From: JBGLNL01 sp964548045
GTDB taxonomy: Bacteria > Chloroflexota > Dehalococcoidia > SZUA-161 > SpSt-899
Direction of reading: 5' to 3'
Assembly: GCA_964548045.1 (NCBI GenBank)
Contig: CAZJQZ010000002.1
Location: 1-52,063 of the forward strand
Length of the DNA: 52,063 nucleotides
Positions 44,181 through 51,747 of this stretch are shown one piece after another. A program made the position numbers and the translations under genes. The notes under the pieces were generated by a model. The model made no database searches. It was not told the origin of the DNA and saw only the letters and a program-made list of their open reading frames with translations. Numbering within the stretch: position 1 is the first letter of the stretch; each line of letters opens with the position of its first letter.

Positions 44181-45243
44181 GCCGGAAATTGAGAATCTGC
44201 AAAATTGCCCGCACGGGGGCCCCAACTTCGCCGAGCTGGAACGATTGGGCCTCAAACCAGAGGAGGTGCTCGATTTCAGCGTCAGTGCCAATCCTTTCGG
44301 TCCTTCACCGGAGGTAAGGGAAGCCATTACTTCAACAGTGCTCGACCGCTACCCTGATTCCGAATCGAGCGAACTCAGGAATGCACTGGCAACACACCTC
44401 AGTGTAAACCCGGAAAATCTCATTATCGGCAACGGCTCAACGGAGATCATTCGCCTCATTGCCTCCGCCTATTTCCCCAAAGACAGCCCGGTTCTTATCG
44501 TGGAACCGACCTTTGGCGAATACGAAATCGCCTGCCGCATCGCCGGGGCAAAGATTTTCAGGCACCTCATACAGGAGAGCGATAATTTCAAATTAAATAC
44601 GGATGAGCTTGTCAGGTCAATCCGATCTCATCAGCCCAAAGCGGTTTTTCTCTGCAATCCAAACAACCCAACCGGACAATACCTGAAACGGGACAAAATC
44701 GAACAAATCCTTTCAGCCTGCGAAGATACCCTGCTCATTCTCGATGAAGCCTACGTCAGTTTTACCACAGAACCGTGGAATTCCCTTGAACTGGTCGACC
44801 GTGAAAATCTTATCATCATCCGTTCCATGACCAAGGATTACGCTCTGGCCGGACTGCGGCTGGGATATGGCGCAGCTAATCCTGCGATAATCGATACACT
44901 GAAAAAGGTGTGCTCACCGTGGAATGTGAATGCAGTTGCCCAAAGCGCCGGCACAACAGTCCTGAGCAACCAGTATCATCTCAACCGCTGCAAAGATGAC
45001 ATTTTGAAAGCAAAGGGATTTCTACTCGAAAAGCTTTCTGCTCTCGGACTGAACCCGCTACCTTCAGATGCTAACTTCTTTCTGCTGAACGTTGGCAATG
45101 CCGCCCGGTTTCGTCAGAAACTGCTCCGGCACGGAATCATGGTGCGCGATTGCACATCATTCGGGTTGCCGAAATATGTACGAATAGCGCCTCGCACCCT
45201 GCCCGAATGCGAGAAATTAATCCTGGCGATCGGTGAGATTTAA
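44164..45243 (+). CDS. cobD: Threonine-phosphate decarboxylase (HisC-like)
   Basis: PLP aminotransferase-fold enzyme supplying aminopropanol phosphate for the nucleotide loop. Pattern: HGGPNFAELERLG, DFSVSANPFGPSPEV, NGSTEIIRLIASAYF, NPNNPTGQYL, and the PLP lysine in SMTKDYALAGLRLGY (about Lys221). The N-terminal HGG motif and its neighbours distinguish it from histidinol-phosphate aminotransferase. The start is TTG after AGGGGGTGAAA, within cbiB. Confidence 0.9.
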   Translation: MPLLPRPEIENLQNCPHGGPNFAELERLGLKPEEVLDFSVSANPFGPSPEVREAITSTVLDRYPDSESSELRNALATHLSVNPENLIIGNGSTEIIRLIASAYFPKDSPVLIVEPTFGEYEIACRIAGAKIFRHLIQESDNFKLNTDELVRSIRSHQPKAVFLCNPNNPTGQYLKRDKIEQILSACEDTLLILDEAYVSFTTEPWNSLELVDRENLIIIRSMTKDYALAGLRLGYGAANPAIIDTLKKVCSPWNVNAVAQSAGTTVLSNQYHLNRCKDDILKAKGFLLEKLSALGLNPLPSDANFFLLNVGNAARFRQKLLRHGIMVRDCTSFGLPKYVRIAPRTLPECEKLILAIGEI

Positions 45244-45245
45244 AA

Positions 45246-45782
45246 ATGAAATTGGCCATTATTACTACCTTAGCCATCTCCCTGGCGGCAATCGCTTCCG
45301 GCTGCACATGCGTCAAAAACCAATCCAATATCAACGTAACTATCCGGGAAATAACACTAAGCAAAATATCATTCGACCAGAGCACCATCGATGTCGCTGT
45401 TCGGATTTATAATGAGAACACGGTAAATGCCACCCTGGATCGAATCGAATACGATATCTACTTCGGAAACAAGGACAAATGGATATGGATTGGCCGGGGA
45501 GAAAAAGAGGAATTGGACATCGCAGCAAACGAAACCAGTGATTTCACAGTCACTACCATTATTGAAAATCAGCAATATCTGAAGCTCATGACGAATTCCA
45601 TTTTCGGGACCTCACCCACTCAAATGAAAGTGGATGGCACCGCCTGGTGCAAGGTAGGGCCTGCCACCTTTGAAGTGGCTTTCGATGAGACAGACATCGA
45701 TCCTTACGATCAACTATCCGAAGGCGAAAGCATAGGAACGGACCCAGTGGAAGCAGGGACAGAAGGAGAACGCGGTGAATAA
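45246..45782 (+). CDS. LEA14-like lipoprotein
   Basis: 178-aa secreted lipoprotein: signal with lipobox IASGC (Cys20) followed by a WHy/LEA14-type beta-sandwich (ITLSKISFDQSTIDVAVRIYNENTVNATLDRIEYDIYFG) and an acidic C-terminal tail. Such domains bind hydrophobic surfaces or stabilise other proteins. It sits inside the cobalamin operon, 2 nt after cobD and overlapping cobO by 8 nt, so it is cotranscribed. Whether it helps corrinoid capture is unknown. Confidence 0.8.
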   Translation: MKLAIITTLAISLAAIASGCTCVKNQSNINVTIREITLSKISFDQSTIDVAVRIYNENTVNATLDRIEYDIYFGNKDKWIWIGRGEKEELDIAANETSDFTVTTIIENQQYLKLMTNSIFGTSPTQMKVDGTAWCKVGPATFEVAFDETDIDPYDQLSEGESIGTDPVEAGTEGERGE

Positions 45783-46290
45783 AGGATTCATCCATATCTA
45801 CACAGGTGACGGGAAAGGCAAGACAACTGCTGCATTGGGGCTGGCGCTTCGCGCCACCGGGCAGGATTTCAAGGTAATCGTCATCCAGTTTTTGAAAGGG
45901 GATCACGGCTGCGGAGAACACCTCTTTGCCTCTAAATACCAGCCCTTTGAGATAGTTCAATTCACCAATGGAAATTGCTTCACCCTGCCGGAAGAACAGT
46001 TGAAAGAAGATGTTGAGAAAACGTTTGATTTCATCAAAGATACGATGGCCAGCGGAAAATATCAGATGGTCATTCTCGATGAAATATTCACAGCTATGAA
46101 CAGAGGGCTGCTGGAAACGGCCAGAGTTATTGAAATGATACAGCGCAAACCTGATTCGATTGAACTGGTTCTTACCGGACGCAACCCGCCACCGGAGATT
46201 ATGGAACTGGCCGATTACATCACCGAAATGCAGATGAAAAAACACCCCTTCACCAGAGGAATCAAAGCACGAAAAGGGATCGAGTATTGA
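45775..46290 (+). CDS. cobO: Cob(I)alamin adenosyltransferase, CobA/CobO type
   Basis: ATP:corrinoid adenosyltransferase, 171 aa. P-loop HIYTGDGKGKTTAALGLALRA (residues 5-25), VIQFLKGDHGCGE, MVILDEIFTAMNRGLL and LTGRNPPPEIMELADYITEM match the BtuR/CobO family. The start is GTG with AAGGAG 7 nt upstream, overlapping the lipoprotein gene. Confidence 0.95.
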   Translation: MNKGFIHIYTGDGKGKTTAALGLALRATGQDFKVIVIQFLKGDHGCGEHLFASKYQPFEIVQFTNGNCFTLPEEQLKEDVEKTFDFIKDTMASGKYQMVILDEIFTAMNRGLLETARVIEMIQRKPDSIELVLTGRNPPPEIMELADYITEMQMKKHPFTRGIKARKGIEY

Positions 46291-46337
46291 GATAACAGGA
46301 ACTGACAGGATGTTTTTATCCTGTAAATCCTGTTATC
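46291..46337 (+). repeat. Long hairpin in the cob operon
   Basis: GATAACAGGA (46291-46300) pairs with TCCTGTTATC (46328-46337), and inside it ACAGGAT (46305-46311) pairs with ATCCTGT (46318-46324). The stem is broken by a 4x3 internal loop. There is no T-tract on the plus strand, so it may act in processing or polarity rather than termination. Confidence 0.55.
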
Positions 46338-46382
46338 CTGTCAAATAAAAAAAGGTGAAGACTGGAAACGGTCAAAAGGATA

Positions 46383-47318
46383 ATGGCAAAACATATCAGC
46401 ATTCAAGAATACCCGGTATTTGAAAAAGGCATTTTTAAAGAACACCAGGTTCTTTTCGATCCCTATTCCCGTAACATCCCCGAACACCAGAAAAAGAAAT
46501 ATCAGAAAGCACGCAGCACCCTGCCAAAATACGAAGGAACTTACCAGTGGCAGCTAATCGACGGCCCCGGTTTTTGCGGGACTACTCATCCCGGAACAGG
46601 TAAGACATTCCACGGAGTCATGACCGGCGCAGCCCACCCGATTTACAACAGCGACTGCCTGTACGTCAATCCTTTTCAAAGTGTGTTCGCCATATCCGAT
46701 CCTCCGGGTATTACGACCTTCTCCCGAGGGCTCATCACAGAACTCGATAGACTTCTGCAAAAAAATTCGGTTGAAAATCTTGAAGCAATAGTCAACGAGG
46801 TCAACAGAAACGCAGGTGCCGGTTTAAGAGACCGGGCCACACTGGCACTTATACATTTCACGCCTGAAAACCCTCACAAAGCCCTGGCCCTGTTGTCTGG
46901 AGATTCATATTTTTTCCATGTCAACGCCATTCGCCAAACAATATCCAGACTGGAAGCGGTGCCAAATCGATGGGGAACCCCCAATGCCTATTTCTCACTA
47001 CAACAGATCGATATCTCAGAAGATGATTTCTTCATCCTCGCCAGTGACGGAATTACTGCTGTTCGCCCTGCCAATCAGGATATCAAGCTCGATGAAGTCA
47101 TTTTGAATCTGGCTATCAGCGATCCGGACAATTTCGCTTTTAATGTTGCCGCCACATGCAACCAGATCATCGAAGAAGAGAATGCCGGACAGGTGCGAAC
47201 CACCTTTGGTGGAGGTGATGACGTTTCAATCATCCTGATTCATCCCGCAAAACTGCAAACTCCCGATTCATCAAAGAGTTACATCCTCGGCGGGTACATA
47301 GATGGGAAAATTCCATGA
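46383..47318 (+). CDS. PP2C/SpoIIE-like phosphatase domain protein
   Basis: 311-aa protein whose motifs follow the PP2C fold at low identity: FAISDPPG (in place of DGxGG), RDRATLALIHF, LLSGDSYFF, DDFFILASDGITAV and GGGDDVSIILI. The first Asp-Gly motif is degenerate (SDPPG), so metal binding may be altered. It lies in the cobalamin operon between cobO and cbiA, with a 4-nt overlap into cbiA. Function in corrinoid metabolism is not established. Confidence 0.65.
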   Translation: MAKHISIQEYPVFEKGIFKEHQVLFDPYSRNIPEHQKKKYQKARSTLPKYEGTYQWQLIDGPGFCGTTHPGTGKTFHGVMTGAAHPIYNSDCLYVNPFQSVFAISDPPGITTFSRGLITELDRLLQKNSVENLEAIVNEVNRNAGAGLRDRATLALIHFTPENPHKALALLSGDSYFFHVNAIRQTISRLEAVPNRWGTPNAYFSLQQIDISEDDFFILASDGITAVRPANQDIKLDEVILNLAISDPDNFAFNVAATCNQIIEEENAGQVRTTFGGGDDVSIILIHPAKLQTPDSSKSYILGGYIDGKIP

Positions 47319-48685
47319 GCCAATTGAATATGCCCCGAATTGTCATTGCCGGGACGCAGAGTGGAGTCGGGAAGACCACCATCGCCACCGGCATTATGGC
47401 AGCACTTAAGAGCAAAGGACTCAACGTCCAGCCCTTCAAAGTCGGGCCCGATTACATCGATCCCACCTATCACACACTGGCTACCGGACTGCCTTCACGA
47501 AACCTTGATAGCTGGATGCTCTCTCACCAGGCGATTCCTGAATTATTCTGCCGCGCAGCCCGGAAGGCTGATATCTCAGTTATCGAGGGTGTGATGGGGC
47601 TTTACGACGGGCACAGCGGACTCGAAGATTCGGGAAGCACAGCAGAAATTGCCAAGCTTCTAAACGCTCCCACTATACTAATTATCGACGCTGGAAAGAT
47701 GGCTCGCAGCGCCGCCGCCATCGCGCTTGGTTATGTCAAGTTTGATCCAGGCCTCAATCTTGCCGGATTCATCGTCAATAACATCGGCAGCGAACGACAT
47801 TACTTATGGGTGAAGGATGCCATCGAACAGACAACCTCACTGCCCGTCCTGGGTTACCTGCCCAAAAACGCCGATTTTGAAATGCCTGAGCGTCACCTGG
47901 GATTGATCCCAACCGTCGAAACGGTAGGGACACGTTGCAACGTGCCCCTACAACGGCAGATTGAACAAACCGTCAACATAGATCAGATATTGGAAATCGC
48001 ACGCTCTGTCCATCCCGTAGTGGCTCAAAATATTGAGCCACTCCTTTTCCCTGCCGAAAACATATCCCCATCGGTCAACATTGCCTATGCCTGGGACGAG
48101 GCTTTCAGTTTTTACTATCAGGACAATCTAGACCTGCTGGAAGCCTACGGTGCCCAACTCTCACCTTTCAGCCCTCTCAATGATGCTGCCCTGCCTCCGA
48201 ATACCCAAGGAATTTATATCGGCGGAGGATTCCCAGAGGTCTACGCCGAACGTTTGAGCCAAAATCAGAAGATTATGGAATCAATCCGGCAAGCAGCCGC
48301 TCGAGGCATTCCTGTTTACGGGGAGTGTGGAGGATTGATGTACCTCGCCGAAGGACTCACCGATTTCGAAGATAATCGATATCAAATGACAGGATTGGTT
48401 CCATGCTGGTCAACCATGTCTAAAAAGCTCGCTCGCATGGGTTACGTGGAGCTAGAATTCAATCAAGACACCATCTTGGGATCGAAGGGATTGCGGATAC
48501 GCGGTCACGAATTCCACTGGTCCGAAATAAAAAGCGAATTGAACTCACCAGCATATCAGGTGCTTCATCCAGAAACCCGAACCGAGGGATATTCAAATGG
48601 AAACGTCCTGGCATCTTATATTCATTTGCATTTCGGGACCGATTCGAACCTCGCCCGGAATTTCGTTAAGGCTTGCCAAAGATAG
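47315..48685 (+). CDS. cbiA: Cobyrinic acid a,c-diamide synthase
   Basis: Glutamine-dependent amidation of corrin side chains a and c. N-terminal dethiobiotin-synthase-like P-loop IAGTQSGVGKTTIATGIMAAL, FKVGPDYIDPTYH, and a C-terminal class I glutamine amidotransferase with catalytic Cys in VYGECGGLMYLAEGL. 456 aa is normal. Residues around 203-213 (VETVGTRCNVPLQ) come from an inserted 28-bp palindrome. Called CobB in some organisms. Confidence 0.94.
   Translation: MSQLNMPRIVIAGTQSGVGKTTIATGIMAALKSKGLNVQPFKVGPDYIDPTYHTLATGLPSRNLDSWMLSHQAIPELFCRAARKADISVIEGVMGLYDGHSGLEDSGSTAEIAKLLNAPTILIIDAGKMARSAAAIALGYVKFDPGLNLAGFIVNNIGSERHYLWVKDAIEQTTSLPVLGYLPKNADFEMPERHLGLIPTVETVGTRCNVPLQRQIEQTVNIDQILEIARSVHPVVAQNIEPLLFPAENISPSVNIAYAWDEAFSFYYQDNLDLLEAYGAQLSPFSPLNDAALPPNTQGIYIGGGFPEVYAERLSQNQKIMESIRQAAARGIPVYGECGGLMYLAEGLTDFEDNRYQMTGLVPCWSTMSKKLARMGYVELEFNQDTILGSKGLRIRGHEFHWSEIKSELNSPAYQVLHPETRTEGYSNGNVLASYIHLHFGTDSNLARNFVKACQR
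47924..47951. repeat. 28-bp palindrome inside cbiA
   Basis: Arms GTAGGGACACGTTG and CAACGTGCCCCTAC pair with a single mismatch. The repeat is in frame and has no net effect on the open reading frame. Confidence 0.75.
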
Positions 48686-48702
48686 CATTCAGTCCCAAGA
48701 TT

Positions 48703-48732
48703 TTGACAAGCTCTTGTCCAACTGATTATACT
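48703..48732 (+). promoter_or_regulatory. Promoter of the cobT unit
   Basis: TTGACA (48703-48708) and TATACT (48727-48732), 18 bp apart. The sequence after the -10 box (TATACTAAAG) is shared with the btuF leader at 40116. Confidence 0.65.
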
Positions 48733-48749
48733 AAAGCAAAACTGAATAT

Positions 48750-48930
48750 TACGCTGTCGGTTTCCGCTCTTTTGCGGATGAAAAGGGAAACCCGTCAAAA
48801 GCGGGTGCGGTCCCGCCGCTGTAACCGGAGACGAAACCTGAAAGATTGCCACTGTTCCGTTCTAACGGAATGGGAAGGAATCGGGGAGTAGGAAGACCCG
48901 GAAGCCAGAAGACCTGCCGGCAGATGCTCA
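48750..48930 (+). promoter_or_regulatory. Cobalamin riboswitch upstream of cobT
   Basis: Full class-I features: AAAAGGGAAACCCG, GCGGGTGCGGTCCCGCCGCTGTAA, and the 3' box GGAAGCCAGAAGACCTGCC. It precedes a strong terminator at 48968, so it likely works by transcription termination. Cobalamin binding would turn off cobT-cobS-cobC. Confidence 0.93.
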
Positions 48931-48967
48931 AAAAGCCTTCGAGGCAAAGGTTAAAATGGGAGATGGT

Positions 48968-49004
48968 AAATCCCTGAACCATGAGATGGTTTGGGGATTT
49001 TTTT
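48968..49004 (+). terminator. Riboswitch-controlled intrinsic terminator
   Basis: A 15-bp uninterrupted stem (two G-U pairs) closed by a GAG loop, followed by T7 ending 32 nt before cobT. This is the expression platform of the second cobalamin riboswitch. Confidence 0.85.
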
Positions 49005-49035
49005 ATTTGTCTAAAATAGAAAACAGGAGCGGAAA

Positions 49036-50106
49036 ATGGGAAGATCACTAGAGGAAACAATCTCGGCAATCAAACCCATGGATGAGACATCCATGCATGC
49101 TGCCCAAGCACGACAGGATGAACTCACGAAGCCAATTGGTTCACTGGGAAGGATGGAGGAAATATCCATCCAGATCGCCGGCATCACGGGAAATCCTCGG
49201 CCTAAAATCAAAGATAAAGCGATTATCGTCATGGCCGCCGATCATGGAGTGGTAGCATCAGGAGTAAGTCTCTATCCGCAGGAAGTCACCGCTCAGATGA
49301 TGCACGGCTTTCTGGCCGGTACCGCAGGGATCAACGTGCTTTCCCGGCACATCGACGCACGCGTGGTTGCGGTGGACATGGGAGTTATCGGCGGATTCGA
49401 GCCCCAGCCAAACCTGATTTGCAAAATGATCGATTTCGGCACCAAAGACATGACTCAAGGTCCGGCTATGACCCGGCAGCAAGCCATCGACGCTATCGAA
49501 TCCGGTATTGACGTTGTTGAAGCAGAGATCGCCAAAGGACTTGATATCGTGGGTACCGGCGATATGGGAATCGGCAATACTACCCCTTCAACAGCTATAT
49601 GCGCAGCTATTACCGGCAAACCGGTGGCACAAGTCACCGGGCGAGGCGCTGGCCTCGGAGACGAGCAACTTGCCGATAAAGTGGAAATGATCGAAAAGGC
49701 ATTGGAAATCAATAAACCCGACCCGAAAGACGCAATTGACGTGCTGGCCAAGGTGGGAGGATTTGAAATCGGCGGACTGGCCGGAGTGATTCTTGGAGCA
49801 GCGGCTAACCGCATTCCGGTCGTCATCGACGGGTTCATTTCCGGCGCAGCAGCATTAATCGCGGCTACGCTTTGCCCGCAATCTACTGCATACATGATCG
49901 CCGGGCACCAGTCAGTTGAGATCGGACATCGGGCCATGTATGAGCATATGAAACTCGAACCAGTACTCAACCTGAACATGCGTCTGGGGGAAGGCACCGG
50001 CGGAGCACTGGCCATGAGCATTGCCGAGGCTTCCTGCAAGATACTGGATGAAATGTTCACCTTCGCTGAAGCTGAAGTGTCCGGAGCAGATAAGGAAGTT
50101 CAGTAA
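49036..50106 (+). CDS. cobT: Nicotinate-nucleotide:dimethylbenzimidazole phosphoribosyltransferase
   Basis: Activates the lower-ligand base for cobalamin. 356 aa, with TKPIGSLGRMEEISIQIAGI (33-52), VMAADHGVVASGVSLYPQEVTAQM, GDMGIGNTTPSTA and the catalytic-Glu motif RLGEGTGGALAMS near residue 320. Directly behind the riboswitch and 0 nt before cobS. Confidence 0.96.
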   Translation: MGRSLEETISAIKPMDETSMHAAQARQDELTKPIGSLGRMEEISIQIAGITGNPRPKIKDKAIIVMAADHGVVASGVSLYPQEVTAQMMHGFLAGTAGINVLSRHIDARVVAVDMGVIGGFEPQPNLICKMIDFGTKDMTQGPAMTRQQAIDAIESGIDVVEAEIAKGLDIVGTGDMGIGNTTPSTAICAAITGKPVAQVTGRGAGLGDEQLADKVEMIEKALEINKPDPKDAIDVLAKVGGFEIGGLAGVILGAAANRIPVVIDGFISGAAALIAATLCPQSTAYMIAGHQSVEIGHRAMYEHMKLEPVLNLNMRLGEGTGGALAMSIAEASCKILDEMFTFAEAEVSGADKEVQ

Positions 50107-50871
50107 ATGGGTTTCTGGACAGCATGGCAGTTTCTAACCATCTTCCCCGGACCATCAATCAAAGATGGAGAGGGACAAGGGCTTGGGTCCTCGCTACCGT
50201 ACTTCTCCATCATAGGACTTATTCTGGGAGGGATATTATTAGGACTGGACCAGTTATTCGATCTGTTCCTCCCGCCATTCCTTAACAGCGCGCTTCTTCT
50301 GGTTACACTGGTCATCCTAACCGGAGCGCTTCACCTCGATGGATTCATGGACACCTGCGATGGATTCGCAGTTAAAAGTTCGGCGGAAGCTCGCCTAAAA
50401 GTAATGTCCGACAGCCGAGTGGGTGGATTCGGCGTTGCCGGGGCATGTTGCCTAATCCTTTTGAAATTCGCCGCCATCATATCGCTCCCCGGGGAACTTC
50501 GCACAGTTGGACTCCTGCTAATGCCGGTACTGGCCCGATGGAGCGTAGCTTACACCATCCTGGCATTCCCTTCGGCAAGAAAAGGTGGACTCGGTGATCT
50601 ATTCAAAGAGAAGACCAGTTGGATCATGCTGCCAGTGACCACAATCATAGCATTGATTATTGCTATCGCTTTTCTGACATGGATTGGTCCAATACTTATG
50701 ATAGGAATCTGGTTCATCGCATTTATGATCGCCAAAGGGCTTAGTTTTAGACTCGGCGGTCTCACCGGGGATACCTACGGGGCAATCATCGAACTTGCGG
50801 AAGTAGCCATTCTGATAGGGATTGTTATAATAGGAGAAGCGGGAGGAACCAGTTGGCTAGACTTATCCTAG
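50107..50871 (+). CDS. cobS: Cobalamin synthase (adenosylcobinamide-GDP ribazoletransferase)
   Basis: Membrane enzyme joining adenosylcobinamide-GDP with alpha-ribazole. 254 aa, five to six hydrophobic helices, metal-binding LHLDGFMDTCDGFAV (76-90), the SDSRVGGFGVAG loop and GGLTGDTYGAIIELAEV. It abuts cobT and overlaps cobC by 19 nt. Confidence 0.95.
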   Translation: MGFWTAWQFLTIFPGPSIKDGEGQGLGSSLPYFSIIGLILGGILLGLDQLFDLFLPPFLNSALLLVTLVILTGALHLDGFMDTCDGFAVKSSAEARLKVMSDSRVGGFGVAGACCLILLKFAAIISLPGELRTVGLLLMPVLARWSVAYTILAFPSARKGGLGDLFKEKTSWIMLPVTTIIALIIAIAFLTWIGPILMIGIWFIAFMIAKGLSFRLGGLTGDTYGAIIELAEVAILIGIVIIGEAGGTSWLDLS

Positions 50872-51476
50872 TGAGACACGGGCAGACAGAGTGGAACCGC
50901 CTGAGACGTTATCAGGGCCAGACCGATATCGAACTGAATGAAACGGGTATCGAGCAAGCCCAAAAAGCCGCCGAACGACTTTCTAATGAGAAGATTGATT
51001 CCGTTTACTGTAGCGATCTCAAACGCGCCCGGCAAACCGCCGAGACCATTGTCTCAAAACACAACAATGTAGGGGCGATTCATGAATCGCCCCTACTGAG
51101 AGAAATGAATTTCGGCGATTATGAAGGACTGACTTTTGAAGAGATGGACCCCAAGTTCCAGCTCATTTTCAGTGCCGACCCCGCATGGAGAAGCATCGGA
51201 CCCAATGTCCGCGCCCCCAATGGAGAAAGCATATCTGACATGGCTTCACGATTAAAACAATTCACTCAACAAATATTGGGAAAACACACCGATAATGAAA
51301 CGATTCTCATAGTTGCCCACGGAGGACCGCTACAAACGCTTATCTGTCAACTTATGGGTATCGGGTTGGAGCACTGGTGGCAAATCCGTATTAGCGGAGC
51401 TTCGGTTTCCATTATGGAAACATATCCTCAGGGAACCTCGATCGTCCTGCTCAATGGTACAAGTCACTTGGGCTAA
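50853..51476 (+). CDS. cobC: Alpha-ribazole phosphatase / histidine phosphatase
   Basis: 207-aa phosphoglycerate-mutase-like phosphatase. Catalytic LVRHGQTEWNRL (6-17), SDLKRARQTAETI and VAHGGPLQTLICQLMG (second His). The operon position implies dephosphorylation of alpha-ribazole phosphate or adenosylcobalamin phosphate. The start is TTG after a strong GGGAGG. Residues VGAIHESPLL (about 73-82) derive from an embedded 28-bp palindrome. Confidence 0.9.
   Translation: MARLILVRHGQTEWNRLRRYQGQTDIELNETGIEQAQKAAERLSNEKIDSVYCSDLKRARQTAETIVSKHNNVGAIHESPLLREMNFGDYEGLTFEEMDPKFQLIFSADPAWRSIGPNVRAPNGESISDMASRLKQFTQQILGKHTDNETILIVAHGGPLQTLICQLMGIGLEHWWQIRISGASVSIMETYPQGTSIVLLNGTSHLG
51069..51096. repeat. 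Perfect 28-bp palindrome inside cobC
   Basis: Arms GTAGGGGCGATTCA and TGAATCGCCCCTAC are exact reverse complements. The outer GTAGGGGC/GCCCCTAC boxes match the repeat in cbiA, while the centre differs. The frame is kept. Confidence 0.8.
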
Positions 51477-51484
51477 TCAAGCGT

Positions 51485-51706
51485 TCACTTGAGCCCGGCT
51501 TCAAGCTTAAGTCGCTCCAGACAATCAGCACACTCGATCTTGTTCAATCCGTTCCTGAAATGCATCGGACACGGGCTGAACAACTCTTCAGCCGCTTTCC
51601 GCAATTCTTCCCTGGCTAGACAAATTTCCAAATGGCCGTGACTTGTGGTGCCAACCAATGATTCAATTTCATCTTGATTTATCAAAAAGACTTGCATATC
51701 CCACAT
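51485..51706 (-). CDS. Small CxxC protein (73 aa)
   Basis: Soluble 73-aa protein with a helical centre (CLAREELRKAAEELFSPCPMHF) and ECADCLERLKLEAGLK at the end. Three to four cysteines (CxxC, CPM and CLAR) suggest possible metal or redox binding. On the minus strand TATTAT (51715-51720) ends 8 nt before the ATG, the leaderless-like spacing of selA and thiL. It converges with cobC. No family recognised. Confidence 0.65.
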   Translation of the reverse strand: MWDMQVFLINQDEIESLVGTTSHGHLEICLAREELRKAAEELFSPCPMHFRNGLNKIECADCLERLKLEAGLK

Positions 51707-51719
51707 GTTGCACTATAAT
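51692..51719 (+). promoter_or_regulatory. Promoter of the truncated 3'-end gene
   Basis: TTGCAT (51692-51697) and TATAAT (51714-51719), 16 bp apart, with a leader of about 27 nt to the ATG at 51748. Confidence 0.45.
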
Positions 51720-51747
51720 ATCACATGTCCATTATATCGAGTAAAAA

